Shown piece by piece: positions 1-6,767 of a stretch of 8,249 nucleotides of DNA (position 1 is the first letter of the stretch; every line of letters starts with the position of its first letter). The translations under genes and the position numbers were made by a program. This DNA comes from Thermoanaerobaculaceae bacterium. Its GTDB lineage: Bacteria; Acidobacteriota; UBA4820. A model generated the notes under the pieces. The model was not told the DNA's origin, did not search any database, and saw only the letters and a program-made list of their open reading frames with translations. Location of the stretch: the NCBI GenBank assembly GCA_012798145.1, contig JAAZNT010000250.1, positions 1 to 8,249 on the forward strand, read 5' to 3'.

Positions 1-1955
1 ACTCTCAAATCTGGAACAAGGTTTTTGTCATAATTTTTATATATTTCATCCCTTCTATAAACCCTGCAAACCGGGTTCTCTCCAGTTTCAGGATCACTAA
101 TTTTTGGAAGTTCTTCAATTATTTTTTGAACAACTTCTTCATACTCTTTTCCCTCTTCAACAATTCCTTCTCTTTCTCTTCCTTTCAGGTTTATATAAAT
201 GTTACCAAGACCAAGCGCATACGCTTTGGTTTTGCTCCAATCGACATTTTTGAAAAGCAGGCGATTGTCATCAAAAAGGTCGTAAAGCGACATCAGCCCT
301 GTGTCTTCTTTAAGCGTCATTAAGCCGTTGTCAACAAGCCATCTGTTGTAATTGATCTCTTTTCTGAAAGATGCAAATCCGTGGTCCGAAAGGACAATCA
401 AAGGGCAATCCTTTGGAATTATTTCCATTGCTTCGCCAATAATTTTATCCATATAGATATAAGATTTTTTTAATTCCTCTTGGTATTTTTGAGCGTTTTT
501 CGCATCATAAAGCGGATGTTTTTCATCCATATACCTCCAAAGAATGTGCGCAATTCTGTCCGTAAATTCATAAACCTGGACATAGAGGTCGCAGTCCCCG
601 TCTTTTAAAAGCTGAACCATTATTCGTTCGTAAGCTTCTTCTGTCTTATACATATCGGAAATAAACTGCTCTTCATCTGAAAGACCCGAAGAAATAGTCC
701 AAGTGTCAACCGCCCATCCCATTGTTTTGAAGGGGCCAAATCTTTTAAAAAGTTCTTTTGCATAACTTTCCGGGTAGGATATATGAAGGTTATTGTCGGG
801 ATGAATTTGTATCGGTGAAATGTAAAGCCTCAATTCTGGCTTTGTTTGCATAAGATAGAATCTAACAAGCCCTTTAATTTTGACAATTTTGCTGAATTTA
901 AAATTGACTTCAATCCAATCCGACCATTCCTTCTCTTTAAGTTCAAATTTCTGGTTAGACACTTCAATCTGACAATTGTTCTTTACGGTATCAACTTTAA
1001 GAGAAACAGGGAAATAGACTATTTCAGAAACGCCCTTTTTCTCCAATTCCCTTTTTTCTTCTTTTCTTAAATTATCTTTAAGTTCATCGTCAATACAGCC
1101 GTCTTCATATTCGCTTAATGGATAAGAATAGAACGGCTTGTTGTAAGGTCCGGGGATATTTACTTCAACTTTCTCCTCATAAACATTTGATGAAACGGGG
1201 ACAATTTCAACAGAAAATTCGTTGTCTCTCATTTTTAGAGAATAATCGGTTGTCATTATCGCCGGCGTTCCTATCCTTCCTCTTAAATCTGGAACTCCAA
1301 GCCCGCTCAGAAGTCTTCCTTCTTTAAACGGTTTTGCCGGAAAAGTGTCGGGGTGTCTTATCACAACAGATTTCACCCCCTTGTCAGCCGCGATCTCCCA
1401 AAAAGATTTTCCTTTTAGGTGGTTTATTGCATAAGGGATTTGGGAAGGAATATTGTCAGAAATAAACCTGTAAATAAAAACTGCTCCGAAGATCCCAAAA
1501 ACAGCAAAGCCAAGCGCGAAAATAATCTTTTTTCGCTTAAAAAAATTGCCAAAAAAAATTCCAACAAGAAGGCAGAGAGCAAAACCTAAAAATGACGCTA
1601 CAAAAGGATTGAATTTGCCTAAAAGAAATCGCTTCTTTCCCTCTTCGTTCAATGCAAAAGAGGGTTTATAAGTGTTGGGATCCCTGCGCAAAAAGTCAAA
1701 AACTTCGTTTCTCCCGGGATTCCAAGAAGTCATAAAAACTCCCCAAGAAACCGGAGTTTGAGGAGGATTTGCCACCTCAAGTTCACTAAAAGTTCCTGTT
1801 TTAGAGAGTTTTTCTATATTTGGAAGAGAACCTTCCTTTATGTATTGTTGAACAAGGTGGGGGTCAGCGCCATCAAATCCGAGAACAACAACTTTCGGAG
1901 AAGCAAGCAAATTCACTGAAAAAAATAAAAAGAAAAACAATAGTAATTTTTTCAT
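1..1955 (-). CDS. AlkP-superfamily phosphohydrolase/phosphodiesterase, exported, membrane-inserted (3' end outside window)
   Basis: This is an open frame of 651 codons that leaves the window at base 1, so the C-terminus is missing. It starts with a signal-like segment (MKK, then a Leu/Phe-rich core, ending near LLAS at residue 19). The metal-binding GFDGADP follows (Asp28), then the PPQTPVSW segment, in which Thr67 is the likely nucleophile by comparison with nucleotide pyrophosphatases. Metal ligands reappear at TDRIAH (Asp466, His470) and LSDHGF (Asp524, His525). This order is that of the type I phosphodiesterase / predicted AlkP phosphohydrolase family (COG3379-like). The last expected His ligand lies beyond the edge. 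Two hydrophobic helices at about residues 118-138 and 143-164, separated by a KRKK turn, sit between the nucleophile and the rest of the domain. The substrate is unknown; phosphodiester, phospholipid head group or sugar phosphate are all possible. The ATG overlaps the purA stop as ATGA and has no clear Shine-Dalgarno, which suggests translational coupling. Confidence 0.85.
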   Translation of the reverse strand, partial: MKKLLLFFFLFFSVNLLASPKVVVLGFDGADPHLVQQYIKEGSLPNIEKLSKTGTFSELEVANPPQTPVSWGVFMTSWNPGRNEVFDFLRRDPNTYKPSFALNEEGKKRFLLGKFNPFVASFLGFALCLLVGIFFGNFFKRKKIIFALGFAVFGIFGAVFIYRFISDNIPSQIPYAINHLKGKSFWEIAADKGVKSVVIRHPDTFPAKPFKEGRLLSGLGVPDLRGRIGTPAIMTTDYSLKMRDNEFSVEIVPVSSNVYEEKVEVNIPGPYNKPFYSYPLSEYEDGCIDDELKDNLRKEEKRELEKKGVSEIVYFPVSLKVDTVKNNCQIEVSNQKFELKEKEWSDWIEVNFKFSKIVKIKGLVRFYLMQTKPELRLYISPIQIHPDNNLHISYPESYAKELFKRFGPFKTMGWAVDTWTISSGLSDEEQFISDMYKTEEAYERIMVQLLKDGDCDLYVQVYEFTDRIAHILWRYMDEKHPLYDAKNAQKYQEELKKSYIYMDKIIGEAMEIIPKDCPLIVLSDHGFASFRKEINYNRWLVDNGLMTLKEDTGLMSLYDLFDDNRLLFKNVDWSKTKAYALGLGNIYINLKGREREGIVEEGKEYEEVVQKIIEELPKISDPETGENPVCRVYRRDEIYKNYDKNLVPDLR

Positions 1956-3256
1956 TTTTTAACCAATTTTTTCAAACCGTTGTCTCTTATAATCGTTTCG
2001 CTTCTTTCCGGACCTGTAGAAATCAGCACGACTGGGATTTTCAGCTCTCTTTCTATAAATTCAACATATTTCTTTGCCTCATAAGGAAGTGAATTGTAAT
2101 CTTTAATTCCCCTTGTGCTTTTTTTCCATCCTTTCAACTCTTTGTAAACAGGTTTTGCCTTTTCAAGAATCCAGGGTTCAGCCGGAAAATCTTTGTATTC
2201 CTTCGCTTTGAATTTATAAGCGGTACAAACCTTTATTTTTTCAAAAGTGTCAAGGACATCAAGAAGCATAAGGCAAATTCCTTGGAGATTATTAATTCTT
2301 ACCGAATATTTTGCGGCGACAAGGTCAAACCATCCGCATCTTCTTGGCCTTCCCGTGGTAGTTCCATATTCATTGCCTCTTTCTCTAATCAAATCACCAT
2401 ATTTGTCAAAAAGTTCAGTCACAAAGGGGCCTTGACCAACCCTTGTGCAGTATGCTTTAAATACTCCATAGACAGAGCCGATTTTGGTTGGTCCGATTCC
2501 CAGACCTGTGCAAGCCCCACCAGAAGAAGAGGAACTTGATGTGACAAACGGATATGTCCCAAAATCAACATCAAGCATAGTTCCTTGAGCACCCTCAATC
2601 AAAATTTTTTTCCCTTTTGCAATAGCTTCGTTAAGAACAACCGAAGTGTCGCAAACATAAGGTGAAAGAATTTTTGAGTATTTTTCAAACTTTTTGGATG
2701 TTTCCTTGGGATCTATTCCTTCTCTGTCGAAGAGCAGTTTAATCTCTCGGTTTTTTTCTTCCGATAGACGCAAGACTTCGTCAGCAAGTTTTTTCTTGTC
2801 TTTCAGAAAAACAGCCCTTATCCCCTCCCTTGAACATTTGCTTTCATAACACGGACCAATTCCCCTTCCAGTTGTTCCTATTTTGCCTTTTCCTTTCGCT
2901 TCTTCTCTCAGTTTATCAATCAAAGCGTGGTGGGGAAGCAGAAGATGGCACCTGTCAGAAATTCTTAATCCAGAAAGGTCAATTCCGCTCTCTTTGAGCT
3001 TTTTCATTTCTGATATGAGCGCTTCAGGATCAAGAACTATCCCATTTCCTATCACACAAAGCTTCTTTTCGGCAAGTATTCCAGAAGGAACAAGATGGAG
3101 CGCATATTTGGTCTCTCCTATCTTTACAGTATGCCCTGCGTTGTGTCCACCCTGATATCTTGCAATAATATCAACACCGGAAGAAAAGAGATTCACAACC
3201 TTTCCCTTTCCTTCATCGCCCCACTGACCTCCAATAACAACTAATGGAAAATTCAT
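1952..3256 (-). CDS. purA: Adenylosuccinate synthase
   Basis: This cytoplasmic enzyme joins IMP and aspartate using GTP to form adenylosuccinate, the first committed step to AMP. The 434-residue length is normal for bacteria. Visible signatures are the N-terminal WGDEGKGK loop (residues 12-19, catalytic Asp14), GGHNAGHT (catalytic His42), the IMP-binding GTTGRGIGP (127-135), EGAQG, GTTTGRPRR (298-306) and the C-terminal STGPERSETI (GTP-base region). The segment usually written TSSNTTAGG is here Thr239 followed by six serines and GG. I chose the ATG at 3256 because a purine-rich AAAAGGGGG lies four bases upstream and because the protein then begins a few residues before the first beta strand, as in homologues. 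A GTG at 3274, overlapping the upstream stop as GTGA, would add six residues (MIKGGF) and cannot be excluded. The gene lies inside the operon, after the M16 pair and overlapping the phosphohydrolase gene by four bases. Confidence 0.97.
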   Translation of the reverse strand: MNFPLVVIGGQWGDEGKGKVVNLFSSGVDIIARYQGGHNAGHTVKIGETKYALHLVPSGILAEKKLCVIGNGIVLDPEALISEMKKLKESGIDLSGLRISDRCHLLLPHHALIDKLREEAKGKGKIGTTGRGIGPCYESKCSREGIRAVFLKDKKKLADEVLRLSEEKNREIKLLFDREGIDPKETSKKFEKYSKILSPYVCDTSVVLNEAIAKGKKILIEGAQGTMLDVDFGTYPFVTSSSSSSGGACTGLGIGPTKIGSVYGVFKAYCTRVGQGPFVTELFDKYGDLIRERGNEYGTTTGRPRRCGWFDLVAAKYSVRINNLQGICLMLLDVLDTFEKIKVCTAYKFKAKEYKDFPAEPWILEKAKPVYKELKGWKKSTRGIKDYNSLPYEAKKYVEFIERELKIPVVLISTGPERSETIIRDNGLKKLVKK

Positions 3257-3260
3257 AAAA

Positions 3261-3269
3261 CCCCCTTTT
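3261..3269 (-). promoter_or_regulatory. Ribosome binding site deciding the purA start
   Basis: On the minus strand the purine run AAAAGGGGG ends four bases before the ATG at 3256. The rival GTG at 3274 has only a weak GAAGA next to it. This supports the shorter PurA product. Confidence 0.55.
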
Positions 3270-3270
3270 A

Positions 3271-4683
3271 TCACTCTTCAATAGAAGCGTTTCTCATCAC
3301 TACTTTTCCAAAAACATCCATTTCGCGGGAGAAATTCTCTCCAGAGCCATAAATAACATATTGATATTTTTTCATTGAAAAATAATCTCTGCAAATTCTT
3401 ACCAAATCATCTGTTGTTGCTTTTGATAAAATTTGCGAATATTTTTTTACATAGTTAGGTGAAAAACCACGGATTATGAATTCCATATTAGTTTTTAAAA
3501 ACAACGATGGGTCTGAGGAATTATAATTCAAGTTGGCAAGAAGCGCCATTTTACCTTGATTCAATTCTTCGCCTTTTGGAGGGTTGGTTATCAAATCAGC
3601 AAACACTCTTCCCACAATATAAGCCGAAAAACCAACTTTTTTTGATTCAGGGTAGGCAAAAACCAAGAAATATCCTTTCTTTGGGTTGTTGGAAACAAAA
3701 AATGACAAATTGACGAGGTCTGAAAGATTCCTTTCTACTTTAAATTGTTTTATCAGCCTTGCTGAAGGTGAATCAGAGTAAACAATAGTTAATGCAAGTT
3801 CTAATATCGGTAAATCTTCTACTAACTGATCCCCTTGAGGCAAATTGAGCTTTTTGCCGACCCCAACGATTGATTTTTCTAAACCTGTTTTTTGTAAAAT
3901 TAAAACTATGCTTTCATTATCGGGTTTATCAGAAATAGGACAATTCTCTTCCTTTCCTCCACTAACTTGTGCAAATTTCCCTTTAACCAGCATTTCAACA
4001 TTTTCAGCCGGCAAAGAAGAGGAAACACCAATGTAACAATTGGCTGGAATGTAGTATTTTTTGTAAAACATATTCACATCTTTTAATGAAAGTTTAGAAT
4101 ATGATGCACTACTCAATTCTTGAGCTTCAGCTGTATATTCTCCATAAAGAAGCTTAAAAAGTTCTTGCTGAACTTTGTTTCCTGCATTGTACTTTTTCTG
4201 CAAAGCAAAATTCTTAAGATAATTCTTTGCATCTTCAACCTCATTTTCCGTTATCGTGGCATTGAATAAAATTTCTTTAATAACATCAAGAAACTTCTCC
4301 AAATCATCCTTTAATACTGTCATCTCAATCACTGCAAAATTGATGTCTTTATTTATTGAAAATGAAAATGGCATTTCGTTGCTTATATCTCTAATTTTTT
4401 TACCCGCCATACTCTTCAAAGCAACCCTTGCAACAGTTTCCAAAGTAAGAGCAGAAATCCCTTTATTTGTTTGATCTTCACAATTCGTTCCTGCATTAAT
4501 ATAAACCAAGATATGAACAAGTTCAGAGTTGGAATTAATAATATAATATCTCATTCCGTTCTGCAGCTCGCCAAAATTTCCATCTTTAAAATCTATCGGG
4601 TATGCTCTATAATTTTCTTCGCCAAAGAGATTTAGCGAGAAAAGACAAACCGCCAACAACAACAAAGAATAAATCTTCTTCAT
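3271..4683 (-). CDS. Secreted M16 (insulinase-like) family protein, zinc motif absent
   Basis: This 470-residue protein has an N-terminal Sec signal (MKK, hydrophobic core, likely cleavage after about residue 20-21, LFG/EE), so it should act in the periplasm or outside the cell. The layout is that of M16B proteins. It has an opening LQNGMRYYI strand (canonical 'LsNGlrv'), an 'INAGT' strand (canonical 'v.aGs'), a helical first lobe, and the DVNMFYKKYYIPANCYIGV segment that ends the first lobe (compare 'f...yy.p.n..l.v.G'). A second lobe has DSPSARL near residue 305. Where HxxEH should stand, after the glycine of NKGIS (about residues 74-82), there is no histidine. The R/Y substrate pair of the inactive partner type also looks altered (Lys315 and Asp322 by eye alignment). 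It is therefore probably not a peptidase by itself. Its ATG overlaps the stop of the upstream M16 gene as ATGA, with AGGAGG four bases before it, so the two are probably made together as partners. No specific name is justified. Confidence 0.8.
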   Translation of the reverse strand: MKKIYSLLLLAVCLFSLNLFGEENYRAYPIDFKDGNFGELQNGMRYYIINSNSELVHILVYINAGTNCEDQTNKGISALTLETVARVALKSMAGKKIRDISNEMPFSFSINKDINFAVIEMTVLKDDLEKFLDVIKEILFNATITENEVEDAKNYLKNFALQKKYNAGNKVQQELFKLLYGEYTAEAQELSSASYSKLSLKDVNMFYKKYYIPANCYIGVSSSLPAENVEMLVKGKFAQVSGGKEENCPISDKPDNESIVLILQKTGLEKSIVGVGKKLNLPQGDQLVEDLPILELALTIVYSDSPSARLIKQFKVERNLSDLVNLSFFVSNNPKKGYFLVFAYPESKKVGFSAYIVGRVFADLITNPPKGEELNQGKMALLANLNYNSSDPSLFLKTNMEFIIRGFSPNYVKKYSQILSKATTDDLVRICRDYFSMKKYQYVIYGSGENFSREMDVFGKVVMRNASIEE

Positions 4684-6110
4684 TTTTCCTCCTTTTCATT
4701 AATAAATATTTTTGAGGAAATATTTTTGATGGTTTCAAGAGATAGAGTTTTTACACTTTTAACATAATCAAAAAAATACGATGATTCTTTTGACAATAAG
4801 AACCCTTCTCCTATCTGCCTCACAATGTTTCCGCTTCTTTCTGAATTCAAGTAAATGGAAAACAAAAGTCTTTTTCTGGCTTGTTCAAAAGATTTAGAAT
4901 CAATATTCATCTTGTTAAAATTAAGGAAAAATTCAGTGGTTTTTTTTGCCTCACTTTCTGCATCAGACCCCTCTTTCAATTTTAGCGTTATTATTAAAAG
5001 GCTTGGAGGCATAAGTCCGGGATCTCCGTTTAAAAAATTTCCGCTTTTTATCTTGTCCGAGATTCTAGTCTGAAGCAACGGTTTTTCACCGCCTGTCAGG
5101 TAGTTTGCTATCAAATCTATAGCTGCTTCTGATTGACTTGAAATATTCTCTTTTTTAAAAGCGATTGATATTCCTTCATCCGAAAAAACTGTATATGAAC
5201 TTTTGGCAAATTTGACATCAGGAATCATCAATGGTTCTTTGCTATCCGATGTTATCTTTCCGAAATATTTTTCAGCCACTGCAAAAACCTTCTCCCATTC
5301 ATAGTTGCCTGATATGACAATAACTCCATATTTTGGATTAAGCGCTTTTTTAAAATAATCTTTAAACTGTTTTAAACTTATTTTTTGAATGCTGCTCGGT
5401 ATTCCATCACTTGATTTTTCTCCAAAAGCGCTTTTCATAATTCTTTTATAGTTCTCTGAATTTGATGCATTTTGTATTGAACTTGCCTCCTGAAACAGAT
5501 TGTATCTTTCATCGTAAAAATTTCTAAAAACTGGCTCTACAAAAAAGTCTCCTTCAAGCGAAATGATCTCCTCCAAGAAATCTTTGGGAAAAGTTATGCC
5601 TATTTCAAAAAAATCGGGCGTCGATCTGGCATAATAATATTTTGCTCCATAAGAATAAAGAACATTCTCAAATGCTCTTGGTATGATTTGTTCATCAACT
5701 TTGCTTCTTAGCAGAAGTGCCTTTTTAATCAGTTCATTAATTTCTTTTTCTTTGTTGTTGCTTTCACCTTTTTCCCTCAGAGTGAGAATCTCTTCATCAA
5801 TTTTTTCAAGTTCGTTCATAAACCTTAACTCTTCTGCAATGTTCTTACTTCCAATTTTTGCGGTTCCTTTAAAAGCAAGTTTCTCAAGAAGTTTGGATTC
5901 ACCTTCAAATCTGATTTCATCGTATCTACTTCCAGCATTAAAACCAAGATATAAAGAAGAATAGGAGACATCGGGAATTCTGTAATATATGAGCGTCATT
6001 CCATTTGAAAGTTTATTGGTATAAAGCCTTGAAATATCATAAGGTTCAGTTTGGCTAAATAGACTTAAAGAAAAAACCCAAACAGTAATAAAAAGAAACA
6101 ACTTACGCAT
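4680..6110 (-). CDS. Secreted M16 (insulinase-like) family protein, HxxEH replaced by KxxEK
   Basis: This 476-residue protein begins with a Sec signal (MRK, hydrophobic core to about residue 19-20). The M16 N-lobe is clear: KLSNGMTLIYY, then LGFNAGSRYDE, then the segment EKLAFKGTAKIG, which matches the canonical stretch around the zinc site ('EHMLFKGTEKRG'). The two zinc-binding histidines of HxxEH are Lys73 and Lys77 here, while the catalytic-position Glu76 is kept. A charged, probably coiled-coil insertion occupies about residues 95-150. It is followed by YSYGAKYYYARSTPDFFEI and FVEPVFRNFYDERYNLFQEA, which resembles M16 proteins with a long helical insert. The second lobe is less conserved. 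Loss of both histidines predicts no metallopeptidase activity. A scaffold, chaperone or binding role with the downstream M16 gene is an inference. An AGGAGG ribosome site overlaps the gmhA stop, and only 10 bases separate the two genes. Confidence 0.85.
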   Translation of the reverse strand: MRKLFLFITVWVFSLSLFSQTEPYDISRLYTNKLSNGMTLIYYRIPDVSYSSLYLGFNAGSRYDEIRFEGESKLLEKLAFKGTAKIGSKNIAEELRFMNELEKIDEEILTLREKGESNNKEKEINELIKKALLLRSKVDEQIIPRAFENVLYSYGAKYYYARSTPDFFEIGITFPKDFLEEIISLEGDFFVEPVFRNFYDERYNLFQEASSIQNASNSENYKRIMKSAFGEKSSDGIPSSIQKISLKQFKDYFKKALNPKYGVIVISGNYEWEKVFAVAEKYFGKITSDSKEPLMIPDVKFAKSSYTVFSDEGISIAFKKENISSQSEAAIDLIANYLTGGEKPLLQTRISDKIKSGNFLNGDPGLMPPSLLIITLKLKEGSDAESEAKKTTEFFLNFNKMNIDSKSFEQARKRLLFSIYLNSERSGNIVRQIGEGFLLSKESSYFFDYVKSVKTLSLETIKNISSKIFINEKEEK

Positions 6111-6120
6111 ATTATTCCTC

Positions 6121-6696
6121 CTAAACCGTCATCTCATCTATCAAATACGCTATTATATGAAGGCAAATTGAATGGTATTCTTGAATTCTTGGAGTATCCA
6201 TATATGGATAAACAATAGCTTTGTCAGCCATTTTCGATATCTTTCCTCCGTCTCTTCCAAGAAGTGCAACTGTCACCATACCTTTTTCTTTAGCAGCTTT
6301 CAATCCTAAAAACACATTTTCAGAATTTCCAGAAGTTGAAATCCCGAAGGCAACATCGCCTTTTTGGCCAAGCGCTAATACCTGCCTTTCAAAAATCTTC
6401 TCAAACCCGTAGTCGTTTCCAACAGCAGTCAAGACGCTTGTGTCTGTTGTTAAAGCTATGGCTTTAAACCCCTGCCTTTCTTTTTTGTATCTTCCTACGA
6501 TTTCCGCAGCAAAATGCTGTGAATCTGCCGCGCTTCCCCCATTGCCAAAAACAAGCAGTTTGCCATCCTTTTTGAAAGAGGAGGATATGGTCTTGGCAAT
6601 TTCTGATAAAACTCTTTTGTCTTTCAGCAAACTTTCTTTAATTGCCGTGAGATTTTCTAAAACGCAACTTATTTCCATATTCAGGCGTTCTTCCAT
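6121..6696 (-). CDS. gmhA: Phosphoheptose isomerase (sedoheptulose 7-phosphate isomerase)
   Basis: This is a cytoplasmic SIS-fold enzyme that converts sedoheptulose 7-phosphate to D-glycero-D-manno-heptose 7-phosphate, the first step to ADP- or GDP-heptose for lipopolysaccharide core or surface polysaccharide. The 191-residue length is typical. GNGGSAADSQHFAAEIVGRY (51-70) contains His61 and Glu65. ISTSGNSENV (119-128) is the sugar-phosphate-binding SIS loop. RIQEYHSICLH (170-180) supplies Gln172 and His180. These four residues fall at the same numbers as the zinc ligands of E. coli GmhA as I recall them. GNDYGFEKIFERQV is also characteristic. The closest alternative is the SIS relative DiaA, but the complete metal set favours GmhA. 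The ATG is preceded by GGAGG at four bases, and a second Met at residue 7 is a weaker candidate. It is the first gene of the minus-strand operon. No other heptose genes are in the window. Confidence 0.92.
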   Translation of the reverse strand: MEERLNMEISCVLENLTAIKESLLKDKRVLSEIAKTISSSFKKDGKLLVFGNGGSAADSQHFAAEIVGRYKKERQGFKAIALTTDTSVLTAVGNDYGFEKIFERQVLALGQKGDVAFGISTSGNSENVFLGLKAAKEKGMVTVALLGRDGGKISKMADKAIVYPYMDTPRIQEYHSICLHIIAYLIDEMTV

Positions 6697-6714
6697 AATG
6701 CCTCCAAAATTTTT

Positions 6715-6748
6715 ATTTTATCAAATTTAGAAAAAGATTGCTTGTCAA
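6715..6748 (-). promoter_or_regulatory. Candidate promoter for the gmhA-M16-M16-purA-phosphohydrolase operon
   Basis: On the minus strand a perfect -35 box TTGACA occupies 6748-6743. Seventeen bases later is TTTGAT (6725-6720, 4 of 6 matches to TATAAT). An extended -10, TGATAAAAT (6723-6715), overlaps it, but its spacing from TTGACA is too long at 22 bases. Either -10 would give a short leader carrying the GGAGG site of gmhA at 6705-6701. This is the only real gap upstream of the operon. Confidence 0.5.
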
Positions 6749-6753
6749 ACTTC

Positions 6754-6767
6754 TGGTAAAATATAAT
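6754..6767 (+). promoter_or_regulatory. Candidate extended -10 promoter for aroDE, possibly leaderless
   Basis: TGGTAAAAT (6754-6762) is an extended -10 element that overlaps a perfect TATAAT (6762-6767) lying directly against the ATG at 6768. From TAAAAT the usual transcription start falls at about 6768-6770, on the start codon itself. TTGTCA at 6742-6747 could be a -35 but is only 9-14 bases from these boxes. No Shine-Dalgarno is seen before the ATG, in contrast to the strong sites of the minus-strand genes. Confidence 0.4.

Noticed and set aside
846..2092. Plus-strand open frames of 60-90 codons opposite the phosphohydrolase and purA genes
   Set aside because: They lie wholly or mostly antisense to well-supported coding sequence, have no ribosome sites or recognisable motifs, and have low-complexity Phe/Ser-rich translations typical of shadow frames.
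3257..3274. GTG at 3274 as the purA start
   Set aside because: It overlaps the upstream stop as GTGA, which is plausible, but the GGGGG run ahead of the ATG at 3256 and the usual PurA N-terminus favour the shorter form. It is kept as an alternative in the gene entry.
4621..4683. Lipoprotein signal in the second M16 protein (Cys13 in the hydrophobic core)
   Set aside because: The residue before the Cys is Val rather than Gly, Ala or Ser, and the Cys is too close to the N-terminus. An ordinary Sec signal cut near residue 20 is more likely.
6121..6696. Annotation of the SIS protein as the replication initiator-associated protein DiaA
   Set aside because: The full metal set His61, Glu65, Gln172 and His180 supports the heptose isomerase. 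No dnaA-related context is present.
6738..6767. TTG at 6738 as the start of the aroDE fusion, giving ten extra residues
   Set aside because: The extra residues precede the first strand of the dehydratase fold, the codon is rare, and they overlap the best promoter elements. The ATG at 6768 fits family starts better.
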